Of a stretch of 5,676 nucleotides of DNA, positions 1-5,598 are shown one piece after another. Every line of letters begins with the position of its first letter. The first letter of the stretch is position 1. Below the pieces are notes generated by a model. The model saw only the letters and a program-made list of their open reading frames with translations. It had not been told where the DNA came from and did no database searches. This DNA is from JBDSLU01 sp039916225 (GTDB lineage Bacteria > Acidobacteriota > Vicinamibacteria > Vicinamibacterales > Vicinamibacteraceae), in assembly GCA_039916225.1 (NCBI GenBank), contig JBDSLU010000256.1, positions 1 through 5,676 of the forward strand. The letters are read 5' to 3'. The translations under genes and the position numbers were made by a program.

Positions 1-1581
1 GGCCTGGTCGCCAAGCGCGCCGACTCGCGCTACGAGAGTGACCGCCGCAGTGCGGCCTGGATCAAGCTGAAGATCAAGAAGACCGAGTCGCTGGTCGTCG
101 GTGGCTGGACCGGACCGCGCGAGACGCGGCAGCACTTCGGCGCGCTGGTGCTCGGCGCCTTCACCGGCAACCAACCGGACGCCAAGCTGCGCTACGTCGG
201 CCACGTCGGGAGCGGCTTCACCGGCCGCGAGCTGACGCGGCTCGCCAAGCTGCTGCGGTCGTGCGCCGCCGACAAGACGCCGTTCGACGGCCCGGTGCCG
301 GCCAACGACACGGTGCACTACGTCGAGCCGTCGCTGGTCGCGGAGGTCACCTTCACCGGTTGGACCAACGAACCGCATCTGCGCCACGCCGTGTATCTCG
401 GGATGCGCGACGATATCGATCCACGCTCGGTCACGCTGGCCTCTGCGCGCGTGCCGGAGTCGAAGTCGGCCGAGACCAGTCCGTCAGCGAAACGCGCCGT
501 GCTGATGTGGCGCGGCATGCAAAAGGGCAAGGCCGGCACGCGCGGAAAGATGGCCACGTCGGCCGCCAAGAGGGCGGCGGGGCCGGTCGGCATCCCGACG
601 ACGCCGGAGCTCGATGCCTTGATCGCCAAGCTCCAGGAGATGGAGGAGGCGAAGAAGGACGGCGTCGTCCGGCTCCCCGGTGGCGAGACGCTCGAGGTCA
701 CCAACCTGCGCAAGGTGTTCTGGCCGGCGGACGGCTACACCAAGGGCGATCTGCTCCGCTTCTACGTGCACGTCTCGCCGTGGCTGCTGCCGGTGGTCGC
801 CGATCGCCCGCTGGTGATGAAGCGCTTTCCGAACGGCGTCACCGGCAAGGCGTTCTACCAGCAGAAGGCGCCGGACGTCGTGCCGCCCGGCATCCGCGTC
901 GAGGACACCATCGACGACGAGGGCGCCGACACCAACACGCGGCGGATCGTCGGCGGCGACCTCAAGACGCTGCTCTACATGGCGCAGCTCGGGACCATCT
1001 CGCAGGATCCGTGGTTCTCGAAGTACGAATCGGCCCATGCGGCCGACTACGTCGCGCTCGATCTGGATCCGATGCCGGGCGTGCCGTTCTCGCAGGTACT
1101 GGATGTCGCGCGCTGGGTGCGCGACGAACTGGAGCGCCTCGGCATCCCGGGCGTGCCGAAGACGTCCGGATCGTCAGGGCTGCACGTCTACATCCCGCTG
1201 CCGCCGGACACACCCTACGAGGCCGGCCGCCTGCTGTGCGAGATCCTCGCCACGATCGTCGCGCACAAGCACCGCAAGGAAGCGACCGTCGAGCGGACGG
1301 TCGGCAAGCGCGGACGCACCGTCTACGTCGACTACCTGCAGAACATCCTGGGCAAGACGCTGGCGACCACCTACTCGGCGCGGGCCAGCGAGTTCGCCGG
1401 CGTGTCGACGCCGCTGACCTGGGAGGAAGTCGATGACGGCGTCAGCCCCGGCGACTTCACCATCAAGACGGTGCCGGCGCGCTTCGCCGCGATGCCCGAC
1501 TTGTGGCGGCCGGTGATCGCCGGGCCGCCGGTCGATCTGCACGGGGTCCTCGAACGGATGGCCCGCGAGCCGGTCCGGTGA
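1..1581 (+). CDS. ligD: ATP-dependent DNA ligase LigD, 3' part (ligase end, OB-fold, polymerase domain)
   Basis: LigD is the multifunctional ligase/polymerase of bacterial non-homologous end joining, acting with Ku at double-strand breaks. The frame is open from base 1, so the gene is cut by the window edge; 526 codons are visible. The first residues GLVAKR are ligase motif IV without its leading Glu, and W20-IKLKIK is motif V. The OB-fold follows to about residue 140 (EVTFTGW 115-121, LRHAVYLGMR 127-136), then a Lys/Ala-rich linker (about 150-230). A complete polymerase/primase domain of the archaeo-eukaryotic primase fold fills about 231-515. Its metal-binding DLD is D354/D356, the SGSSGLHV loop is 389-396, and the third acidic residue is D444 in VDYLQN. 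The Lig-then-Pol order matches the Pseudomonas-type arrangement, in which a phosphoesterase domain may precede; that part is out of view. An internal GTG at 148 could start a shorter frame, but it would break the ligase domain. No Ku gene is visible. Confidence 0.95.
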   Translation, partial: GLVAKRADSRYESDRRSAAWIKLKIKKTESLVVGGWTGPRETRQHFGALVLGAFTGNQPDAKLRYVGHVGSGFTGRELTRLAKLLRSCAADKTPFDGPVPANDTVHYVEPSLVAEVTFTGWTNEPHLRHAVYLGMRDDIDPRSVTLASARVPESKSAETSPSAKRAVLMWRGMQKGKAGTRGKMATSAAKRAAGPVGIPTTPELDALIAKLQEMEEAKKDGVVRLPGGETLEVTNLRKVFWPADGYTKGDLLRFYVHVSPWLLPVVADRPLVMKRFPNGVTGKAFYQQKAPDVVPPGIRVEDTIDDEGADTNTRRIVGGDLKTLLYMAQLGTISQDPWFSKYESAHAADYVALDLDPMPGVPFSQVLDVARWVRDELERLGIPGVPKTSGSSGLHVYIPLPPDTPYEAGRLLCEILATIVAHKHRKEATVERTVGKRGRTVYVDYLQNILGKTLATTYSARASEFAGVSTPLTWEEVDDGVSPGDFTIKTVPARFAAMPDLWRPVIAGPPVDLHGVLERMAREPVR

Positions 1582-1591
1582 GGCGCGTCGA

Positions 1592-2053
1592 TCAGCAGCC
1601 GGAGCGGCTTTCGGTGGCGAGAGGGGCGGCCGGGGCCGAACGTCGCGGCGGCGCCCGGAGGGTGTCGGCGGTATCGTCGAGGCCGAGCACCGCGAAGCAT
1701 TGGGTGACGGTCTGCCGCTCGCCGTCCTCGCGGGTGAGGATCGCCTCGACCCGGTAGGCGCCGCTCGGCAGCTCCTTCCAGGTGAACTGGTGCGTCGCCG
1801 GCGCGTCGGTGCCGTCGAGCTGGACATCCGAACTGGCGTAGTAGTCACCAGCCTCGACGACGATCCGCAGCTCGCGATTGCGCGGATCGCGCGGCGTGCG
1901 CACCGTGGCGCGGACGTCGCGGCCCGCGAACACGATGGCGGGACGGATGGCGAGGGTGACCGGAACGTCTGCGGCCTGCGAAACGGCCCCCGCCAGCAGC
2001 AGCCCGCCGAATGGAAGGAGCAGACGGTAACGAGCAGTCGTGGTGTATCGCAT
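1592..2053 (-). CDS. Small secreted protein, beta-rich, function unknown
   Basis: I do not recognise this 153-residue protein as a named family. It starts with a typical Sec signal peptide: a basic n-region (MRYTTTARYR), a hydrophobic stretch LLLPFGGLLLAGAV, and a likely cut after SQA at about residue 28. There is no lipobox. The mature part (29-125) alternates hydrophobic and polar residues (VPVTLAIRP, DVRATVRTP, ELRIVVEAG, AYRVEAIL). This suggests an Ig-like or macroglobulin-like beta sandwich, an inference from pattern only. The tail 133-153 is rich in Pro, Ala and Arg and probably disordered. A GAGGATGAGGG purine stretch just ahead of the ATG serves as ribosome binding site. The gene lies 60 bp downstream of the RCK gene on the same strand, so it is probably the last gene of that operon. 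Its stop is 10 bp from the stop of convergent ligD. It could be a periplasmic partner of the antiporter or an unrelated passenger. Confidence 0.75.
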   Translation of the reverse strand: MRYTTTARYRLLLPFGGLLLAGAVSQAADVPVTLAIRPAIVFAGRDVRATVRTPRDPRNRELRIVVEAGDYYASSDVQLDGTDAPATHQFTWKELPSGAYRVEAILTREDGERQTVTQCFAVLGLDDTADTLRAPPRRSAPAAPLATESRSGC

Positions 2054-2113
2054 CGGACCCTCATCCTCAAGAACGTCGGGACGGGCTGCCGCGAACAGGG
2101 TGACGAACCGCGA

Positions 2114-2797
2114 TTATAGCTGCGCGGCGGGCCCGGTGAGCGTCGCGACGGCCTGTGCCACTTCGTCCCGGCGGGAGACGAGAAGCACCGTCGTTCCCGC
2201 CTGTACGACGGTCGCGCCGCGCGGCGACTCGACGCCGCCCGCGGCTTTGTAGAGCGCGGCAAAGACGCACGAGGGCGGGAAACCGGGCAGCGCGGCCAGT
2301 TCCATGACGGTCTTCCCCGCCGCCGCGGCGCCCTGGGGAATGGTCAGCTCGAAGGCGATGGCGCCGCCATCGCCCAGGAGCATGGCATGGCGGATCGCGT
2401 CGTGCTCGATCGCCGTCGACACCGAGCCGGTGATCATGTCGGTCTCGGAGAGCACGCGATCGATGCCCGCCGCCGCGTAGACCGGCCGGTAGGCGTTGTC
2501 GCGCATTCGGACCATCACCCGCTCGACGCCGGCGGCCCTGGCGAGCAGCGCCACCGCCAGGTTGTCGGCGTCGCGACGCAGCATCGCCACCACGACGTCG
2601 CTCTGGGCGACGTCGGCTTCCTCGAGCACCGCCGCGATCGTCGCGTCGCCGCTCAGCGCGACGAGCCCGTGCTGCTCCGACGCCCGCCGCGTCACCGCCT
2701 CGTCGTTGTCGACGATGGTGACCGCATGCTTCTGGCGCGTCAGCTGCGTCGCCACCTCGAGGCCGGCGCGCCCCGCTCCGACAATCAGGATCTTCAT
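2114..2797 (-). CDS. Stand-alone TrkA/RCK-family ion transport regulator (RCK_N + RCK_C)
   Basis: This 227-residue cytoplasmic protein is a single-unit RCK (regulator of K+ conductance) subunit, the size of KtrA and about half of E. coli TrkA. Residues 1-118 form a Rossmann RCK_N domain: MKILIVGAGRAG holds the G7-A-G9-x-x-G12 loop, D30 ends strand 2 and should bind the ribose of NAD(H) or a related nucleotide, and SGDAT (49-53) is the conserved strand-3 loop. Residues about 139-222 form an RCK_C domain (FELTIPQGAAAAGKTVMEL, then TTVLLVSR), which in relatives binds a regulatory ligand. Such proteins assemble as rings under a membrane transporter and gate it. The ATG overlaps the antiporter stop as ATGA, with GAGGA ahead of it, so translation is probably coupled. 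The same frame stays open upstream to 3121, but that part is a compositional shadow of the antiporter gene, and the Rossmann motif fixes the start. The likely partner is the antiporter rather than a Trk/Ktr channel, since none is visible. Confidence 0.93.
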   Translation of the reverse strand: MKILIVGAGRAGLEVATQLTRQKHAVTIVDNDEAVTRRASEQHGLVALSGDATIAAVLEEADVAQSDVVVAMLRRDADNLAVALLARAAGVERVMVRMRDNAYRPVYAAAGIDRVLSETDMITGSVSTAIEHDAIRHAMLLGDGGAIAFELTIPQGAAAAGKTVMELAALPGFPPSCVFAALYKAAGGVESPRGATVVQAGTTVLLVSRRDEVAQAVATLTGPAAQL

Positions 2798-4320
2798 CGG
2801 CCGTCCTCGTGGTGCGCGAGCGTCACGCGCAGGATGTGCTCGTCGAGCACCGCGACATGGCGCGCCGCGGTGCGATCGGTGATCAGGCCGCGCCGCGCCG
2901 CGTCGAGGATCGCCGCCTTGCGCGCCGCCAACACCGTCGGCAGCGCTACGTGCGTGTGAACATTGCCGCCGGCATGGCGCAGCGTGCGCTCGGCGTCGAT
3001 CACGTCGCGCTGGTACTCGGCGCGCCGCTCGGCGTGCTCGTGGCGCGAGATCAGCCCCTCGGCCAGCAGCGCGTCCAATTCGGTCTGGGCGCGGCGGGCG
3101 CCGATCAGCACGGCGCGGCACTCATCCGCGGTTTCATCCGCGCTGCCGCCGGCGACACCGAGCCAGGTCAGGAAAGCGCGGAACGGCAACGCCTGCGTGA
3201 CCAGCGTGATCAACGTCACGCCGAAGACGATGGCGATCAGCCGGTCGCGATAGACGATGCCGGCGGGCAGGGCCAGCACGGCGGCCATCGACAGCGCGCC
3301 CTTCACGTTGCCGAACACCATCACGTGCTGCCAGCGCCACGGCACGCCGTGGCCGGACAGGTGCAGCGCGCCGAAGCAGCCGTAGACAGCGACGGCGCGG
3401 CCGGCGTGCAGCGCGATCACGGCCAGCACGATCGGCCAGGCCTCGCGCAGCAGCAGATCGGCGCTCAACTGCATGCCGACCAGGAGGAACAGCCAGACGT
3501 TGATGACGAAGGCCGCGATCTCCCAGAACCCCTGCAGGGCGAGCACGCGCGACGGCTCGAGGCCGCTACGCATCGCGCGGCCGAGGAGGACACCGGCGAC
3601 GACGACGGCGATAACCGGGGAGCCGTGATTGTGCTCGGTGACCAGCGACGTCGCGAACACGGCCACCACCGAGGCGAGGATGGCGGTCAGCTCGTCGGGC
3701 GCACGGCGCAGGATCAGCGCCGCGAGCGTGCCGAACATCACGCCGAGAAGGCCGCCGGCCACGATGGCGACGAACAACATCCGCCCGATCGCCGCCGGGT
3801 TGACGACGCCCTCGATCACGACGGTGGCGGCGACGCTGACGAGCACCAGCGCCGTGCCGTCATTGAACAGGCTCTCGCCTTCCATGATCGCCGCCAGGCG
3901 ATGCGGGACGCGGACGCTGCGAAACGCGAGGAGCACGCTGACGGTGTCGGTGATGGCCAGCACCGCGCCTAGCAGCAACGCGATGGGGAACGGCAGGCCG
4001 ATCACCCAGGCGGCAATCGCCGCCGTCGCCACCAGCGACATCGCGACGCCAGGCACGGCCAGGGCGAGGATGGGCCGCGCCGCCATCCGCATGCTCGAGG
4101 CGTCCGCCGACAGCGCGCCCTGGAAGACCAGGATCGGCAGGAAGACCAGCAGCACGACGCCGGGGTCCATCGGCGTCTCGGGCAGCACGTTCAGCAGGAC
4201 CAGCCCCAGGCCGACGATGACCAGGGCGACGTTGTACGGCGCGCTGACACGCTTGGCCACGATGGCCACGGCCGAGCCGATCGAGAGAACGAGCAGGAGC
4301 TGCTCCAGGTAGTCGCGCAT
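2794..4320 (-). CDS. CPA1-family cation (Na+ or K+)/proton antiporter
   Basis: This 508-residue inner-membrane protein exchanges monovalent cations for protons and would serve pH and salt homeostasis. About 12-13 hydrophobic segments span residues 5-390. The CPA1 core is visible: T124-D125 in the unwound helix (ITDTVSV, usually TDPVAV), E149 and N153-D154 in EGESLFNDGTAL, R308 in HAGRAVAVY, and GNVKGALSMA (337-346), usually GGLRGALSLA. Helix 6 therefore has the Asn-Asp pair of electroneutral exchangers such as NhaP. The two departures are Pro to Thr after the key Asp, and Lys at the usual Arg position. A charged cytoplasmic tail of about 118 residues (391-508) contains a helical stretch ending in AERRAEYQRDV, as in bacterial CPA1 proteins of about 520 residues. 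There is no fused RCK domain; that role falls to the next gene, which overlaps the stop by 4 bases. No clear Shine-Dalgarno precedes the ATG, and no in-frame ATG, GTG or TTG occurs for over 150 bases upstream. Ion specificity cannot be read from sequence. Confidence 0.94.
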   Translation of the reverse strand: MRDYLEQLLLVLSIGSAVAIVAKRVSAPYNVALVIVGLGLVLLNVLPETPMDPGVVLLVFLPILVFQGALSADASSMRMAARPILALAVPGVAMSLVATAAIAAWVIGLPFPIALLLGAVLAITDTVSVLLAFRSVRVPHRLAAIMEGESLFNDGTALVLVSVAATVVIEGVVNPAAIGRMLFVAIVAGGLLGVMFGTLAALILRRAPDELTAILASVVAVFATSLVTEHNHGSPVIAVVVAGVLLGRAMRSGLEPSRVLALQGFWEIAAFVINVWLFLLVGMQLSADLLLREAWPIVLAVIALHAGRAVAVYGCFGALHLSGHGVPWRWQHVMVFGNVKGALSMAAVLALPAGIVYRDRLIAIVFGVTLITLVTQALPFRAFLTWLGVAGGSADETADECRAVLIGARRAQTELDALLAEGLISRHEHAERRAEYQRDVIDAERTLRHAGGNVHTHVALPTVLAARKAAILDAARRGLITDRTAARHVAVLDEHILRVTLAHHEDGR

Positions 4321-4362
4321 GAGGCTGCCGGCCAGGGCCAGTGCGCTGAGGATACACGGCCG

Positions 4363-4380
4363 TCGACCGGGCCCGGACGA
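4363..4380. promoter_or_regulatory. 18-bp near-perfect palindrome, candidate operator
   Basis: TCGACCGGGCCCGGACGA is an inverted repeat of two 9-bp halves with one symmetrical A/A mismatch and a perfect 10-bp core, CCGGGCCCGG (4367-4376). It sits just upstream of the possible antiporter -10 box (4349-4354), roughly over its -35 region. That is where a dimeric regulator would bind. No regulator gene is in the window, and GC-rich palindromes also arise by chance, so the operator reading is only a suggestion. Confidence 0.35.
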
Positions 4381-4419
4381 GTCATCCGTTCGTCTCGCCC
4401 CGATGCGACGTTTTTGCTT

Positions 4420-4425
4420 TATGCT
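4420..4425 (+). promoter_or_regulatory. Candidate -10 box (TATGCT) for the DUF3060 gene
   Basis: TATGCT matches the TATAAT pattern at positions 1-3 and 6 and lies in the only A/T-rich patch of the intergenic region (4411-4428). Transcription would begin near 4432, leaving a leader of about 47 bases. It shares ATGCT followed closely by AAGC with the segment upstream of the first tRNA (5471-5479), which mildly supports a promoter role for both. No convincing -35 is seen. Confidence 0.35.
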
Positions 4426-4441
4426 GAAGCGTTTCCGGCCC

Positions 4442-4466
4442 CGGGCGCGTCGCCCGTCATGGGCGA
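4442..4466 (+). promoter_or_regulatory. Two mutually exclusive leader hairpins beside the ribosome binding site
   Basis: Hairpin A pairs CGGGCG (4442-4447) with CGCCCG (4451-4456) around a CGT loop. Hairpin B pairs TCGCCC (4450-4455) with GGGCGA (4461-4466) around GTCAT. Both use the CGCCC segment, so only one can form at a time. Hairpin B ends on the first A of the AAAGGAG Shine-Dalgarno (4466-4472). Six-base GC stems in a GC-rich genome may be accidental; a switch function is speculative. Confidence 0.3.
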
Positions 4467-4472
4467 AAGGAG
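4466..4472 (+). promoter_or_regulatory. Strong Shine-Dalgarno for the DUF3060 gene
   Basis: AAAGGAG lies 6 bases ahead of the ATG at 4479, close to the ideal sequence and spacing, and fixes that start. It is the best ribosome binding site in the window. Confidence 0.85.
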
Positions 4473-4478
4473 CTGCAT

Positions 4479-5378
4479 ATGCGTCTTGATTTGCGAGTTG
4501 GCACCATCGCGGCGGCGTCCGCCCTGTGTCTGCCGGTGGTCGCGTTCGGCCAGCGGCCGGTCGTCGAAGGCATGTCCCAGCGACTGACGGTCGCGTGCGG
4601 GACCGAGGGCGCCAAGGTCCAGGGGGCGGGCAACACCGTCACCCTCACCGGCGCGTGCTCGACGGTCCTCGTCGAGGGATCGGACAACACGGTCCACATC
4701 GCCATGCTCGGCCGCCTCACCGTGGCCGGGATGAACAACAAGGTCTACTGGACCAGCGGCATCGACGGCGCGGCGCCGAAGGTCACCAAGGAAGGGATGG
4801 GCAACAGCGTCGAGAAGAAGACGCCGGCCGATAGCGGGGCGCCCGCCGCCAAGCCCCAGACCAGCACGCCCTCGACCGGTAGCGGCACGGCGAGCGCGAC
4901 CGCATCGACGCCCACGTCGTCAGCGGCGGCGACCGCCAAGCCTGGCAACCCGACGCTGGCCGTCGGCTCGGGCGACCGCCGCGTGGCGATGGGCGCCAGC
5001 GGTAGCGGCGCCTCGATGAGCGCCAAGCGCGGCGACCCGGCCCCGGCCAAGCCGGCCACGTCCTCGACCCGCACGGCGTCCGCGACCGGCACCGGGCTGC
5101 CGATCCTCGTGCCGACCAATCAGCAGGTCAAGACCATGGAGTGCGAAGGCCGGGCGGTCTCGGTCCAGGGCAACGGCAACCGCCTCACCCTGAAGGGCCA
5201 GTGCGGCCCGGTGACCGTCGGCGGCAACGAGAACATCCTCGACGTCGGCTCGACGACGCGGATCGACACGTCGGGCAACCGCAACGTGGTCAAGTACCGC
5301 GAGCTCGTCAACGACAAGGCGCCGGTCGTCAGCTCGGGTGGTACGGGCAACCGGGTCTCCAAGGTCGAACCGCAGTAG
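4479..5378 (+). CDS. Secreted protein with two tandem DUF3060-like domains
   Basis: This 299-residue protein has a Sec signal peptide (MRLDLR, then a hydrophobic run to AFG at 24). Cys17 lies in the hydrophobic core and lacks a proper lipobox, so it is probably not a lipoprotein, unlike many actinobacterial DUF3060 proteins. Two copies of a DUF3060-like unit occupy about 33-114 and 215-296. Each has VQGxGNxxTLxGxC followed by regularly spaced G-x-x-N or G-x-N turns: N52, N70, N87, N109 and N234, N252, N269, N291. Each has a Cys pair (40/60 and 222/242) that could form a disulfide after export. All these positions are offset by exactly 182 residues. The repeating Asn turns suggest a short beta-solenoid, an inference. 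The linker 115-212 is rich in Ala, Ser, Thr, Gly and Pro and probably flexible. The molecular function of DUF3060 is unknown. The gene is probably monocistronic: divergent from the antiporter, with a hairpin terminator directly after it. Confidence 0.88.
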   Translation: MRLDLRVGTIAAASALCLPVVAFGQRPVVEGMSQRLTVACGTEGAKVQGAGNTVTLTGACSTVLVEGSDNTVHIAMLGRLTVAGMNNKVYWTSGIDGAAPKVTKEGMGNSVEKKTPADSGAPAAKPQTSTPSTGSGTASATASTPTSSAAATAKPGNPTLAVGSGDRRVAMGASGSGASMSAKRGDPAPAKPATSSTRTASATGTGLPILVPTNQQVKTMECEGRAVSVQGNGNRLTLKGQCGPVTVGGNENILDVGSTTRIDTSGNRNVVKYRELVNDKAPVVSSGGTGNRVSKVEPQ

Positions 5379-5384
5379 CGTGCG

Positions 5385-5435
5385 CTGGTCGTGGCCCGGT
5401 CGCCCCTCAGGCGACCGGCCACCAGCCTCTTGCTT
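5385..5435 (+). terminator. Probable intrinsic terminator after the DUF3060 gene
   Basis: Six bases after the stop, an extended hairpin forms. CGGTCGCC (5397-5404) pairs perfectly with GGCGACCG (5410-5417) around a CCTCA loop. The stem is prolonged past a one-base bulge by TGGC (5392-5395) with GCCA (5418-5421), and past a three-base bulge by CTGG (5385-5388) with CCAG (5422-5425). The following CCTCTTGCTT is only moderately T-rich, so termination may be partial. The hairpin separates the protein gene from the tRNA pair. Confidence 0.65.
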
Positions 5436-5458
5436 GGCGTGCCGCCGCCGGGCGGTAT

Positions 5459-5475
5459 TTGGCAGGAGCCATGCT
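5459..5475 (+). promoter_or_regulatory. Candidate promoter of the tRNA-Arg pair
   Basis: Two readings are possible. CATGCT (5470-5475) resembles the TATGCT box at 4420 and would start RNA near 5482, about 10 bases before the first tRNA, but it lacks a -35. Alternatively TTGGCAGGAGCCATGC (5459-5474) fits the sigma-54 -24/-12 pattern, with GG and GC at the right 12-base distance and two departures from TTGGCACG-N4-TTGC. Sigma-54 control of tRNA would be unusual, so the first reading is favoured. Confidence 0.4.
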
Positions 5476-5491
5476 AAGCTTGGCGGGTTAT

Positions 5492-5568
5492 GCGCCCGTA
5501 GCTCAGTTGGATAGAGCATCAGGCTTCGAACCTGGGGGTCGGGGGTTCGAGCCCCTCCGGGCGCACCA
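5492..5568 (+). tRNA. tRNA-Arg, anticodon TCG
   Basis: A full 77-nt cloverleaf folds. The acceptor GCGCCCG (5492-5498) pairs perfectly with CGGGCGC (5558-5564). The D stem is GCTC/GAGC (5501-5504, 5514-5517). The anticodon stem TCAGG/CCTGG (5519-5523, 5531-5535) has one T-G pair, and the T stem GGGGG/CCCTC (5541-5545, 5553-5557) one G-T pair around TTCGAGC. The anticodon is TCG at 5526-5528, reading CGA and by wobble other CGN codons. The arginine identity elements A20, C35 and A73 are present. CCA is encoded at 5566-5568. Confidence 0.96.
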
Positions 5569-5598
5569 ATTCTCGTCGGCCCCGCAACACCCCCCCAC

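Larger units (their letters stand above)
4321..4478. promoter_or_regulatory. Divergent intergenic region between antiporter operon and DUF3060 gene
   Basis: This 158-bp region separates two divergent transcription units and must hold both promoters. On the plus strand TATGCT (4420-4425) is a fair -10 element placed about 55 bases ahead of the DUF3060 start, with no good -35 at 16-18 bp. On the minus strand TATCCT (4354 to 4349) is a possible -10 for the antiporter operon, giving a leader of only about 20 bases; its -35 is also poor. The region also contains a palindrome at 4363-4380 and two overlapping hairpins at 4442-4466, listed separately. The spacing permits joint regulation of both units, which is an inference. 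Confidence 0.5.

Noticed and set aside
148..150. GTG as the start of ligD
   Set aside because: The frame is open from base 1 and encodes ligase motifs IV and V before this codon, so it is internal.
1597..1611. Hairpin AGCCG-GAG-CGGCT followed by TT after ligD as a terminator
   Set aside because: The stem is only 5 bp with three bases of loop and almost no T tract, and it lies inside the convergent coding sequence; too weak to annotate.
1174..2262. A 362-codon open frame on the minus strand across the ligD end and the secreted protein gene
   Set aside because: Its translation is a low-complexity Arg/Pro/Ser run, and it overlaps two better-supported genes and the start of a third transcript unit in another frame.
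2798..3121. N-terminal extension of the RCK protein by 108 residues
   Set aside because: The extension is Arg/Ala-rich shadow of the antiporter frame; the Rossmann motif begins exactly at the ATG of the ATGA overlap, which also has a ribosome site.
2809..3972. A 387-codon open frame on the plus strand, opposite the antiporter gene
   Set aside because: It is rich in His, Arg, Asp, Gln and Glu with no domain or hydrophobic pattern, and lies wholly antisense to a clear membrane transporter gene; GC-rich codon bias creates such frames.
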